A stretch of DNA of 64,000 nucleotides, from the NCBI RefSeq assembly GCF_020615385.1, contig NZ_JAJAVB010000025.1, positions 209,296 through 273,295 on the forward strand, read 5' to 3'. The notes beneath the pieces were generated by a model. The model was not told where the DNA came from. It saw only the letters and a program-made list of their open reading frames with translations, and made no database searches. Source of the DNA: Jiella soli (lineage in GTDB: Bacteria > Pseudomonadota > Alphaproteobacteria > Rhizobiales > Rhizobiaceae). Every line of letters begins with the position of its first letter. Positions within the stretch are counted from its first letter, which is position 1. Shown here piece after piece: positions 26,931-35,211 of this stretch. The translations under genes were made by a program, and so were the position numbers.

Positions 26931-27917
26931 ATGATGCGCAGTATTTTCGGACGGCGAGCCGGCCCCGGCCGGTTGCTCCTCTTCCCGGCACTTTGCCTCG
27001 CACTGGCGCTCGTCGGCGTCGGCGCCGGCCCGGCCCGGGCCGAACCGGACCAGCTCGGCAAATGGCGAAGCCAAGCGCTTTCGGCCGTCAACGCGGACCG
27101 GCAGAAGCACGGGCGCGAGCCGCTCGAACTGACCGGCCCGTTGAACGAGGCTGCGCAGCGGCACGCCGAGGACATGGCCCAGCGCAACTACTATTCCCAC
27201 ACTTCTCCCGAGGGCAATGATGTGCAGGATCGCTTCATCGATGCTGGCGGTAGCCGCTGGAAGCTCGTGGAGGAGAACATTGCGCGCTGCGCCGGGTGCC
27301 GTCCGCCAATCAACGCCAACCGCATCGAGAAGCTTGAGACCGGCTGGATGAACAGCCCGCACCATCGCGAGAATATCCTGCGCGAGGGCCTCGAAGGCTT
27401 CGGCTACGGGATCGTGCTCACGGCCGATGACGGCCTCTACGCCGTGCAGACCTTTTCCGGGCCCGGGACGTCCAATGGAGGCGAGGAGGCGCAGGCTGCC
27501 AAGCCGCTCGATCCGGCAGAGGTGCCGGAGCGCGCCGCCGAACTCATGAGCGCGGCGCGCAAGCGCCATGACGCGGGGCCCGTCGAGACCGACGACGCCC
27601 TGATCAAGGCCGCGCGGTCCTTCCTGCCGGCGCCGGGCTCCGATGATGCTTCGTTGAAATCGATCGATCTCGCCGACGCCCTGCCGGCCGGCGAGCGTGG
27701 CCGTTGGCGGTCGCTGTCGGTGCTCTCGGCGGCCTGCGGCGGCTGCGGGACGAAGCCGACCGCGGCCGACATCCGGTCCTTCCGCGAGCAGTGGCTCGGC
27801 AATGCGCGGTACCGCAAGCAGCTACTCGATCCCGATGTCACGGATATCGGCTTCGCGCTTCAGGCCAATGGGGGAGGCCGCAAGGTGGCGATCATGCTCA
27901 TGGGGACGAGGCGGTAG
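26931..27917 (+). CDS. Secreted CAP/SCP-domain protein with a second, degenerate CAP-like repeat
   Basis: This 328-residue exported protein has a signal peptide (LLLFPALCLALALVGVGAG, cleavage near ARAEP). Residues about 45-177 are a CAP domain with RHAEDMAQRNYYSHTSPEG and WMNSPHHRENIL. Residues about 200-326 align visibly with the first half: RWRSLSVLSAACGGC against RWKLVEENIARCAGC, and QWLGNARYRKQLLDPDVTDIGF against GWMNSPHHRENILREGLEGFGY. The CxGC pair is kept (C120/C123, C269/C272), but the CAP His/Glu residues are lost in the second copy. Function is unknown; CAP proteins may be proteases or lipid binders. ATG 26931 and the next codon ATG are both possible. It converges with the Liv cluster. 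Confidence 0.84.
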   Translation: MMRSIFGRRAGPGRLLLFPALCLALALVGVGAGPARAEPDQLGKWRSQALSAVNADRQKHGREPLELTGPLNEAAQRHAEDMAQRNYYSHTSPEGNDVQDRFIDAGGSRWKLVEENIARCAGCRPPINANRIEKLETGWMNSPHHRENILREGLEGFGYGIVLTADDGLYAVQTFSGPGTSNGGEEAQAAKPLDPAEVPERAAELMSAARKRHDAGPVETDDALIKAARSFLPAPGSDDASLKSIDLADALPAGERGRWRSLSVLSAACGGCGTKPTAADIRSFREQWLGNARYRKQLLDPDVTDIGFALQANGGGRKVAIMLMGTRR

Positions 27918-27951
27918 GGGGTTGCCGCCCGCCACCTCCGACTCTGCTCTC

Positions 27952-28956
27952 CTATCGCCGCATCAGCCGGATCGCCTCGCCGACGATGCCGCGGCGGAAG
28001 AGGAGGACGCAGAGGACGAAGATGATGCCGATCACGACGGTGACCGGAAATCCTGATGTCGCGAAATAGTTCTGCATGGTGACGACCAGCGCCGCGCCGA
28101 CGCTCGGGCCGAAGATCGTGCCCATGCCGCCGAGGAGGGTCATCAGCACGACCTCGCCGGACATCTGCCAGGCGACGTCGGTCAGCGTCGCGATCTGCAG
28201 GACGATCGCCTTCATCGAGCCGGCGACGCCGGCGATCGCCGCCGACATGACGAAGGCGCCGAGCTTGTAGCGCTCGACCCGGTAGCCGAGCGAGATCGCC
28301 CGGTTCTCGTTCTCGCGGATCGCCTTCAGGACATGGCCGAAGGGCGAGTTGACGATCCGCCAGACGGCGAAGAAGCCGAGGACGAAGATCGCCAGTACCA
28401 GATAGTAGATGTTGAGCGGCTGGTTGAGGTCGAGGATGCCGAGGAGATTGCCGCGCGGCACGCCCTGGATGCCGTCCTCGCCATGGGTGAAGGGCGCCTG
28501 CAGGAAGATGAAGAAGATCATCTGCGACAGGGCCAGCGTCACCATGGCGAAATAGATGCCCTGGCGCCGGATGGCGATGAAGCCGACGACGAGGCCCATC
28601 AGCCCGGCGCCGACGAAGCCGAGGGCGATCGCGGCCAGGGGATCCCAATGCCAGACCTTGACGGCATGGGCGGTGAAATAGGCCGCGCCCCCGAAGAAGG
28701 CGGCATGGCCGAAGGACAGGAGGCCGACATAGCCGAGGAGAAGGTTGAAGGCGGTGGCGAACAGCGCGAAGCACATCACCGTCATCAGGAAGACCGGATA
28801 GACGAAGAAGGGGGCGGCGATCAGCCCGGCGAGTGCGATCACGGCGACGACGAGGCCGGCGGTCGAAAGCCCGCGCTGACCGGTCCTGCGGCGCGGCGAG
28901 GCTTCCTGCGATCCCTCGCCGTCGCGAATGGCGGACGTCTCCTGAAGGCTCGCCAT
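27952..28956 (-). CDS. livM: Branched-chain amino acid/amide-type ABC transporter permease, LivM family
   Basis: This inner-membrane permease (334 residues) belongs to a HAAT-family importer, with about eight to nine helices. Characteristic blocks are FNLLLGYVGLLSFGHAAFFG, AIRRQGIYFAMVTLALSQM, the EAA-like loop AIRENENRAISLGYRVERYK and LGGMGTIFGPSVGAALV. It is the last gene of a five-gene minus-strand cluster (binding protein, livG, livF, livH, livM). It starts 1 base after the livH stop codon. The ligand is unknown: amino acids, urea or short amides are all possible for this family. Confidence 0.9.
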   Translation of the reverse strand: MASLQETSAIRDGEGSQEASPRRRTGQRGLSTAGLVVAVIALAGLIAAPFFVYPVFLMTVMCFALFATAFNLLLGYVGLLSFGHAAFFGGAAYFTAHAVKVWHWDPLAAIALGFVGAGLMGLVVGFIAIRRQGIYFAMVTLALSQMIFFIFLQAPFTHGEDGIQGVPRGNLLGILDLNQPLNIYYLVLAIFVLGFFAVWRIVNSPFGHVLKAIRENENRAISLGYRVERYKLGAFVMSAAIAGVAGSMKAIVLQIATLTDVAWQMSGEVVLMTLLGGMGTIFGPSVGAALVVTMQNYFATSGFPVTVVIGIIFVLCVLLFRRGIVGEAIRLMRR

Positions 28957-28957
28957 G

Positions 28958-29845
28958 TCAGATCTCCTTGCCGAAGAGGCCGGCCGGTCGCACCATCAGG
29001 ACGACGGCCATGATGACGAAGACGACGATGTTGGAGGCCTCCGGATAGAACACCTTGGTCAGGCCTTCCAGAATGCCGAGCATGTAGCCGGACAGGATCG
29101 CGCCGACGATGGAGCCCATGCCGCCGATGACCACGACCGCGAAGACGATGATGATGAGGTTCGAGCCCATCAGCGGCGAGACCTGGTAGATCGGCGCGGC
29201 GAGGACGCCCGCGAGACCGGCAAGGCCGGCGCCCAGCGCATAGGTGAGGGTGAGGAGCAGCGGCACGTTGACGCCGAAGGCCTGGACCAGCTGCGGATTT
29301 TCCGTCGCGGCCCTGAGATAGGAGCCGAGCCGGGTCTTCTCGATCAGGAGCCAGGTGGCGAGGCAGATGACCATCGAGGCGACGACGACGAAGCCGCGAT
29401 AGTTGGGCAGGAACATGAAGCCGAGATTGGTGCCGCCCGAGAGCAGTTGCGGCGTCTGGTAGGGCTGGCCGGCCGAGCCGAAATAATAGCGGAACGTCCC
29501 CTCGATGATCAGCGCCAGGCCGAAGGTGAAGAGAAGGCCGTAGAGATGGTCGAGGTCGTAGAGCCGCGAGAGCATGGTGCGTTCGATCGCCGCCGAGACG
29601 GCCGCCACGATCAGCGGCGCGACGATCAGCGCCGGCCAGAAGCCGAGGCCGGTATAGGCGAGGGTGAGATAGGCGACGAAGGCGCCGAGCATGTACTGCG
29701 CGCCATGGGCGAAGTTGATGACCCTGAGGAGCCCGAAGATCACGGCGAGGCCGAGCGACAGGATCGCGTAGAACGACCCGTTGATGAAGCCGATCAGGAG
29801 CTGGCCGAGGAGCGCGGGCAGCGGGATTCCGAACACCATGGTCAT
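28958..29845 (-). CDS. livH: Branched-chain amino acid/amide-type ABC transporter permease, LivH family
   Basis: This 295-residue LivH-type permease begins with GQLLIGFINGSFYAILSLGL and has VINFAHGAQYMLGAFVAY, the conserved INFAHG signature. The EAA-like loop ATENPQLVQAFGVNVP and GGMGSIVGAILSGYMLG are also present. It lies 6 bases after livF and runs directly into livM. It pairs with LivM to form the membrane channel of the first Liv-type importer. Confidence 0.91.
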   Translation of the reverse strand: MTMVFGIPLPALLGQLLIGFINGSFYAILSLGLAVIFGLLRVINFAHGAQYMLGAFVAYLTLAYTGLGFWPALIVAPLIVAAVSAAIERTMLSRLYDLDHLYGLLFTFGLALIIEGTFRYYFGSAGQPYQTPQLLSGGTNLGFMFLPNYRGFVVVASMVICLATWLLIEKTRLGSYLRAATENPQLVQAFGVNVPLLLTLTYALGAGLAGLAGVLAAPIYQVSPLMGSNLIIIVFAVVVIGGMGSIVGAILSGYMLGILEGLTKVFYPEASNIVVFVIMAVVLMVRPAGLFGKEI

Positions 29846-29851
29846 GTCAGG

Positions 29852-30574
29852 TCAGACTCCCACGACTTCGTGCAGGCGATCCATCTTCGCATCGAGCTCC
29901 GATGTCGGGAAGCTCTCGAGGATATGGCCGTCCTCCATCAGGTAGAAACGGTCTGCGACCTTTCTGGCGAAGCGGAAGTTCTGTTCGACGAGAAGCAGCG
30001 TCATGCCCTTCTTCTTCAGCTCGATGAGCACGTCGCCGATGCGCTGGATGATCACCGGCGCAAGCCCCTCGGTCGGCTCGTCGAGGAGGATGATCCGGGC
30101 GCCGGTCCGAAGGATCCGGGCGATCGCCAGCATCTGCTGTTCGCCGCCGGAGAGCTTCGTGCCGGGAGAGTTCCGCCGTTCGGCAAGGTTCGGGAAGAGG
30201 TCGTAGATCTCCTCGACGCTCATCCCGCCGGCGGCGACGCGCGGCGGCAGCATCAAATTCTCCGAGACCGAGAGGGAGGCGAAGATGCCGCGCTCCTCCG
30301 GCACATAGCCGATGCCGGCATAGGCGGTCTTGTGGACCTTGACCTTCATCATGTCCTCGCCGGCGATGCGGATCTCGCCGGAGCGGCGCGGCAGAAGGTT
30401 CATGATGGCGCGCAGGGTCGTCGTCTTGCCGGCGCCGTTGCGCCCGACGAGGGTGATCGTCTCGCCCTCGTGGAGATCGAGCGAGACGCCGTGCAGGACG
30501 TGGCTCTCGCCATACCAGCCATTGAGGTCGCGGACCTTCAGCAACGGCGCTTGTGCGGAGGGCCGGTCAAGCAT
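29852..30574 (-). CDS. livF: ABC transporter ATP-binding protein, LivF family
   Basis: This 240-residue ATPase has Walker A GRNGAGKTTTLRAI, Q-loop YVPEERGIF, signature LSGGEQQMLAIARIL and Walker B IILLDEPTEGLAP followed by LLVEQNFRFARK. The short length and EGLAP block are LivF hallmarks. ATG 30574 lies inside the 3' end of livG (8-base overlap), indicating coupled translation. A longer open frame upstream is antisense-free but unsupported. Confidence 0.91.
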   Translation of the reverse strand: MLDRPSAQAPLLKVRDLNGWYGESHVLHGVSLDLHEGETITLVGRNGAGKTTTLRAIMNLLPRRSGEIRIAGEDMMKVKVHKTAYAGIGYVPEERGIFASLSVSENLMLPPRVAAGGMSVEEIYDLFPNLAERRNSPGTKLSGGEQQMLAIARILRTGARIILLDEPTEGLAPVIIQRIGDVLIELKKKGMTLLLVEQNFRFARKVADRFYLMEDGHILESFPTSELDAKMDRLHEVVGV

Positions 30575-31331
30575 CCTCGGTTCCCATATAGGCCTCGCGC
30601 ACGCGGGCGTCCGTCGAGACGGTTTCATAATCGCCTTCGGCAAGGATCTCGCCGCGCGCGAGCACCGTCACCTGGTCGCAGAGATCGGCGACGACGGAGA
30701 GGTTGTGCTCGACCATGACGACGGTCCGGCCCTTGGCGATGCGCTTGATCAGGGCCGAGATGCGGCCGATGTCCTCGACGCCCATGCCGGCCATCGGCTC
30801 GTCGAAAAGCAGGACCGGCGGGTCGAGGGCGAGAGTCGTCGCAATTTCCAGCGCGCGCTTGCGGCCATAGGGCAGTTCCGCCGCGTCGATCTCGGCATAG
30901 GCCGTCAACCCCACCGCCTCGATCAGCCGGTTCGCCTCACCGTTCAGCCGGTCGAGCACGCGGTTCGAGCGCCAGAACTGCGTCGCCAGATGGTCCTTGC
31001 GCTGCAGCGCCACGCGGACATTGTCGAGAACGGTGAGATGCGGGAAGACCGCGGAGATCTGGAACGAGCGGACGAGACCCATGCGGGCGACGTCGGCCGG
31101 CTTCACCCCGGTGATGTCGCGGCCGCGAAAGACGATCTTGCCGGCGCTCGGCGTCAGGAATTTGGTGAGGAGGTTGAACACCGTCGTCTTGCCGGCGCCG
31201 TTCGGCCCGATCAGCGCGTGGATCGTGCCCTCGCGGACGTCGAGATCGACATCGTTCACAGCCTTGAAGCCGAAGAACTCCTTGGTCAGCCCACGGGCGG
31301 AGAGGATCGCGTCGGACGCGGATGCAGTCAT
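30567..31331 (-). CDS. livG: ABC transporter ATP-binding protein, LivG family
   Basis: This 254-residue ATPase has Walker A GPNGAGKTTVFNLL, VRSFQISAVFPHLTVLDNV, LivG-type signature LPYGRKRALEIATTLA and Walker B VLLFDEPMAGMG. The C-terminal RVREAYMGTEDA resembles the LivG tail (YLG/YMG). It is separated from the upstream binding-protein gene by 250 bases that contain a strong hairpin, so the binding protein is probably expressed at a higher level than the rest. Confidence 0.91.
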   Translation of the reverse strand: MTASASDAILSARGLTKEFFGFKAVNDVDLDVREGTIHALIGPNGAGKTTVFNLLTKFLTPSAGKIVFRGRDITGVKPADVARMGLVRSFQISAVFPHLTVLDNVRVALQRKDHLATQFWRSNRVLDRLNGEANRLIEAVGLTAYAEIDAAELPYGRKRALEIATTLALDPPVLLFDEPMAGMGVEDIGRISALIKRIAKGRTVVMVEHNLSVVADLCDQVTVLARGEILAEGDYETVSTDARVREAYMGTEDA

Positions 31332-31500
31332 CGGCGGTGAAGTCTCCCTATGGCGCGAAGCGCCGGCCGGCCATCCGGCGGATCAGGCGGGGGCAATACG
31401 AGTCGCCACACCCGAAGCACCGTTTGGCGCGCCGCGAGGCTCTCGGCTGGCCCTCGGACATTGAGCCCGTACGCTGCGTTACTGGCAAGTCGGCAATTGC

Positions 31501-31526
31501 GCCGGTCCGGCGGCGGCCGGACCGGC
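31501..31526 (-). terminator. Perfect 10-bp hairpin after the binding-protein gene
   Basis: GCCGGTCCGG, CGGCGG, CCGGACCGGC is a perfect 10-bp stem with a 6-nt loop, 56 bases downstream (minus strand) of the substrate-binding protein stop. It lacks a U-run. Partial termination or 3'-end protection between the binding protein and livG is likely. The rest of 31332-31581 holds no supported gene. Confidence 0.55.
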
Positions 31527-31581
31527 AAAGGCGCGCAAGCCGGGGCGCCGAGGACGCATCGCGCCCCGGCTCCCGAACCCC

Positions 31582-32805
31582 TCACTTCGGGAAGCTGGAG
31601 ACGTCGCAGCCCGAATCTTCGACCGAGAGGAAGGCCTCCTTGCCCGGCACGACCGAGACCTGCTTGTAGACGTCCCAAGGATCCTTCGACTCCTCCGGCG
31701 TCTTCACCTGGAAGAGGTACATGTCGTAGACCATGCTGCCGTTTTCCTGGACCGTGCCGTTCTTGGCGAAGAGGTCCTTCACCGGCATTTCGTGCAGCTT
31801 CTTGGCGACCGGCTCGGTGGCGTCGGTGCCGGCTTCCTTCACCGCCTTCAGATATTGCAGCACCGCCGAATAGGTGCCGGCCTGGATCATGTTCGGCATG
31901 CGGCCGGTCTTTTCCATGAAGCGCTTGGCGAAGGCGCGGTTCTCGTCGTCCTGGTCCCAGTACCAGCCCTCGGTGAGGTTCAGACCCTGCGCCGCCTCGA
32001 CGCCGAGGCCGTGGACTTCGGCGAGGGTGAAGAGCAGCGCGGCGAGCTTCTGCCCGCCCTGGGTGATGCCGAACTCGGCGGCCTGCTTGATCGCATTGGC
32101 CGTGTCGAGGCCGGCATTGGCGAGGCCGATCACCTTGGCGCCGGAAGACTGCGCCTGCAGGAGGAAGGAGGAGAAGTCGTTGGTCGACAGCGGATGCTTG
32201 ACGTCGCCGAGCACCTTGCCGCCATTCGCCTTGACGAAGCTCGCGGTCTGGTCCTCCAGCGAATAGCCGAAGGCGTAGTCGGCGGTCAGGAAGAACCAGG
32301 TGTCGCCGCCGGCCTTGACAAGCGCGCCGCCTGTGCCGACCGCCAGCGCATGGGTGTCGTAGGCCCAGTGGAAGCCGTAGGGGCTGCACTGCTTGCCGGT
32401 CAGATCCGTCGTCGCCGCGCCGGTGACGATGTCGATCTTCTTCTTCTCCTTGGAAAGGCCCTGCACGGCCAGCGCCACCGAGGAGGTGGTCAGTTCCATG
32501 ATCGCGTCGACGTTCTGGGTGTCGTACCACTCGCGGGCGATGTTGGAGGCGATGTCCGGCTTGTTCTGGTGGTCGGCGTCGATGATCTCGATCGGCTTGC
32601 CCAGAACCGTGCCGCCGAAGTCCTCGGCCGCCATCTTGGCGGCTTCCACCGACCATTTGCCGCCGAAGTCGGCATAGACGCCGGACTGGTCGTTCAGGAT
32701 GCCGATCTTGACGACGTCGTCGGAAACCTCCTGCGCCTGCGATGCCACGGGATAAAGGGCTGCCGCCGCGACGCCCGCGGCGCACAGGATTTTGTTCAAA
32801 CGCAT
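31582..32805 (-). CDS. Periplasmic substrate-binding protein of Liv-type ABC transporter (first cluster)
   Basis: This 407-residue type-1 periplasmic binding protein of the HAAT family has a signal peptide (MRLNKILCAAGVAAAALYPV, cleavage near ASQAQE). The mature start VSDDVVKIGILNDQSGVYAD and the block YDTQNVDAIMELTTSSVAL are typical. TGKQCSPYGFHWAYDTHALA marks a subgroup distinct from the classical LivJ/K at 55442-56620. The ligand cannot be read from sequence. It is the first gene of the livGFHM cluster on the minus strand. Confidence 0.88.
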   Translation of the reverse strand: MRLNKILCAAGVAAAALYPVASQAQEVSDDVVKIGILNDQSGVYADFGGKWSVEAAKMAAEDFGGTVLGKPIEIIDADHQNKPDIASNIAREWYDTQNVDAIMELTTSSVALAVQGLSKEKKKIDIVTGAATTDLTGKQCSPYGFHWAYDTHALAVGTGGALVKAGGDTWFFLTADYAFGYSLEDQTASFVKANGGKVLGDVKHPLSTNDFSSFLLQAQSSGAKVIGLANAGLDTANAIKQAAEFGITQGGQKLAALLFTLAEVHGLGVEAAQGLNLTEGWYWDQDDENRAFAKRFMEKTGRMPNMIQAGTYSAVLQYLKAVKEAGTDATEPVAKKLHEMPVKDLFAKNGTVQENGSMVYDMYLFQVKTPEESKDPWDVYKQVSVVPGKEAFLSVEDSGCDVSSFPK

Positions 32806-32897
32806 GAATCACTCCTCCCAAAGGTCGATGCGGCCTTGCTTGTCCTCCCGCAGGGCCGCACGATCGGCTGCGATGTGAGACCGCCGGCCCGGACCTG

Positions 32898-33413
32898 TCA
32901 AGCGAAGGGCCATGAAACCTTCGTCGGTGGTGACGCGCGCTGGCGCGGCGCGCGATCGCGGTTGCCCGGCAGCATCTTATCGCCCGCATCGGCCCTCCTG
33001 GCCGGGGATTTGCCGCGAAAGCGGTTGTTCAGTTCTCGGCCCGAGCGCACGTCCTCTTCGTCATGGGACCATGGACGCTCGCCATTCAGCCAGCGTTGAA
33101 GACGCGAGACGGCGACATGGCGGTTGATGTCGTAGCGCGGGTCGCGAATCCGGGCCCGCCGGGCGAGTCGGGCCGCCTCGGCTGCAAGCCGGGACCGCAG
33201 GTGCTCGCGGGCCGCCTCCGGCAGGCGCAGCGGGTCGTCTGCGGCCACCGCCGCGTCGATCTGGCGCGCATCGGCGCCGAATCGCAGGAGAAGCCCGCGC
33301 AGCTCCAGCCGCGACAGCCCTGCGGCGTCGGCCGCGCGGCGCGCCTCGGCGTTGCGCTTCGCCTCGGCGGAAAGACGGCGAAGAAGCGGGGCGAGGCTGG
33401 CGGGTGACATCAT
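32898..33413 (-). CDS. Hypothetical protein, Arg/Ala-rich
   Basis: I do not recognise this 171-residue protein. The N-terminal two thirds (SPASLAPLLRRLSAEAKRNA onward) is predicted helical, rich in Ala, Arg and Leu. RYDINRHVAVSRLQRWLNGE is the least biased part and may be the conserved core. The C-terminal tail is basic and probably disordered. Two ATGs in tandem (33413 and 33410) could serve as start. It lies divergently from the DnaA-like gene and 92 bases before the transporter binding protein on the same strand. Real coding is likely but not certain. Confidence 0.5.
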   Translation of the reverse strand: MMSPASLAPLLRRLSAEAKRNAEARRAADAAGLSRLELRGLLLRFGADARQIDAAVAADDPLRLPEAAREHLRSRLAAEAARLARRARIRDPRYDINRHVAVSRLQRWLNGERPWSHDEEDVRSGRELNNRFRGKSPARRADAGDKMLPGNRDRAPRQRASPPTKVSWPFA

Positions 33414-33623
33414 GGGCTGGCTCCGAAAGACATCGCAGGAGCCTGGGCCGGATGGAGAGGGGAGGGGATAAATTCCTTGCGGACTCCGCCGAAGGCAGTC
33501 AGACCAAAGCCTTCGCTCTCGGTTCTGGAGGGAGTGGGCGTGAGTCAGAGATAGGAAGATATTCACATACTGATCTGATCGGGCTATCACCGGAGTTATC
33601 GTCCAGTGTCAGAGGTTCCCGTC

Positions 33624-34109
33624 ATGCATATCGCATCAGTTGCAGGCCCCGACGCCGCCCGGGGGAGGTCAGGCGCCGATTCCCTGCCGAGAAGCACGAC
33701 CAAACTCCTCTCGCCGAAGTCGGGCGAGGCGGGCGGGCGCCGCGGCACGACACGCCTTGCCTGCCGCCTGTCGCGCGAAATCGCCAGCGCCTTCTTCGAC
33801 ATCCCGCTCGCCGAGATCGAGCGGCCGAACCGGGCGGTCGTCCCGGTCTGCGACGCGCGCCACGTCGCGATCTATCTCGCCCATGTGGTCTTCCAGATCT
33901 CGCTCAACGCCATGGCCGGAGAGTTCGGCCGCGATCGCACGACGGTCGCCCATGCGGTCCGCCGCATCGAGGACCGCCGGGACGATGCCGCCTTCGATGC
34001 GTTGCTCGGCCGTCTGGAACGTCTGGCGCATGCAGTGCATGCCGCCATGCAGCGCGAGGCGGCGGAAGCGAAGGATGGCGGCGGCCAGGCCGTCCGGAGG
34101 GACGTGTGA
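33624..34109 (+). CDS. DnaA C-terminal (domain IV)-like helix-turn-helix protein
   Basis: This 161-residue protein keeps only the DNA-binding domain of the replication initiator DnaA. The helix-turn-helix signature GRDRTTVAHAVRRIEDRRDD parallels the DnaA signature GRDHSTVxHAxxKIE. It is preceded by ARHVAIYLAHVVFQISLNAM. There is no AAA+ domain, P-loop or domain I. The N-terminal 50 residues are low-complexity. ATG 33624 has AGAGG 8 bases upstream; GTG 33606 is an alternative. The stop overlaps the DUF6456 start (TGATG). Such proteins could recognise DnaA boxes without initiating replication; that is inference. Confidence 0.8.
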   Translation: MHIASVAGPDAARGRSGADSLPRSTTKLLSPKSGEAGGRRGTTRLACRLSREIASAFFDIPLAEIERPNRAVVPVCDARHVAIYLAHVVFQISLNAMAGEFGRDRTTVAHAVRRIEDRRDDAAFDALLGRLERLAHAVHAAMQREAAEAKDGGGQAVRRDV

Positions 34110-34630
34110 TGGTGGCGGCGGGCCCGGGTTTCGATCTCGACGAATCGCCTTTGACGCGGCTTGCCAGCCGCCGCGGGCGGGGCGGCACGCCGTTTTTGAG
34201 CGAGGCGGAGGCGATGGCGGGCGAGCGCCTGCGCGTCGATTTCACGCGAGGCAATCTGACGCCGTCGGTCAGCCAGCGCTGGGACGGCGAGCCACGGCAG
34301 GCCGGCTCGCGCGCCGGTGCGCGGGCCGGGGCCGGCGACCTCTCCGATTCCGCGATCGACGCGCGCCGGCGCGTATCGGATGCGATGACGGTGGTCGGGC
34401 CGGAGCTATCCGGCGTCCTCCTTGACGTCTGCTGCTTCCTGAAAGGGCTGGAGACCGTGGAGCGCGAGCGCCAGTGGCCGGCGCGCTCGGCCAAGCTGAT
34501 GCTGAAGGCCGGCCTCGGCATGCTCTCGCGGCATTACGGCTTCGCGTCGGTCGCGGCGCCGGGCGGCGCGTCGCGGATCAGGCGCTGGCGCGACGAGGAT
34601 GCGCGCCCGACGATCGGCGGACGGTCGTGA
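34109..34630 (+). CDS. DUF6456 domain protein
   Basis: This 173-residue protein has the DUF6456 pattern: SPLTRLASRRGRGGTPFLSE, EAMAGERLRVDFTRGNLTPS and later DAMTVVGPELSGVLLDVCCF. The C-terminal block AKLMLKAGLGMLSRHYGF looks like a helical DNA-binding unit. GGAGG precedes the ATG by 8 bases, and the ATG shares a base with the stop of the DnaA-like gene, so the two are translated together. The biochemical role is unknown; the pairing suggests a DNA-binding regulator. Confidence 0.78.
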   Translation: MVAAGPGFDLDESPLTRLASRRGRGGTPFLSEAEAMAGERLRVDFTRGNLTPSVSQRWDGEPRQAGSRAGARAGAGDLSDSAIDARRRVSDAMTVVGPELSGVLLDVCCFLKGLETVERERQWPARSAKLMLKAGLGMLSRHYGFASVAAPGGASRIRRWRDEDARPTIGGRS

Positions 34631-34690
34631 GGGGAGCCGGCTGTCGGGGCGGCGACCGTGTGGGGCGGGGACGCGCCCGGTTCGTCAACG

Positions 34691-35113
34691 TCAGGCGGTG
34701 GCGAGGGCCTGCCGGGCGTCGTCCTTGATCCGGTTGACCATGGAGCGCAGGCCGTTGGAGCGCTGCGGGGTCAGGTGATCCTGCAGGCCGAGCCGCGTAA
34801 ACGCCGCCTCGGCGTCGATATCGAGGATTTCCGGCGCCGCGCGGCCGGAGAACAGGGCGAGCGCAATGGCGACGAGGCCGCGGACGATATGGGCGTCGGA
34901 TTCGCCGCGGAACGTCAGATGCGGCGGGCTTGCGGCATCATGCTCGCTGGTCAGCCAGACCTGGCTGACGCAGCCGCGCACCTTGTTCGCGTCGGACAGA
35001 TCGTCCGCCGGCATGTCGGGCAGCGTCCGGCCGAGCTCGATGAGATAGCGGTAGCGATCTTCCCAGTCGTCGAGAAGTTCGAAATCGGCCTCGATCTCTT
35101 CGATCGTCTGCAT
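34691..35113 (-). CDS. sufE: SufE-family sulfur acceptor protein
   Basis: This 140-residue protein resembles SufE, which accepts persulfide sulfur from the cysteine desulfurase SufS during Fe-S cluster assembly. The N-terminal EEIEADFELLDDWEDRYRYL and the active-cysteine block NKVRGCVSQVWLT (Cys about residue 48) are diagnostic. The C-terminal part has LQDHLTPQRSNGLRSMVNRI. ATG 35113 is preceded by GGCGGAGACGGG. No other suf gene is adjacent, which is common for sufE in Rhizobiales. Confidence 0.93.
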   Translation of the reverse strand: MQTIEEIEADFELLDDWEDRYRYLIELGRTLPDMPADDLSDANKVRGCVSQVWLTSEHDAASPPHLTFRGESDAHIVRGLVAIALALFSGRAAPEILDIDAEAAFTRLGLQDHLTPQRSNGLRSMVNRIKDDARQALATA

Positions 35114-35211
35114 CCCGTCTCCGCCCGGATACGTGTTCCTCTGCCGGCTCTTCGCTGGCCGCTGCGCCTTCCTCGGCACTCGTCCCGATATAGGAAAGCC
35201 GGGGCAAAATG

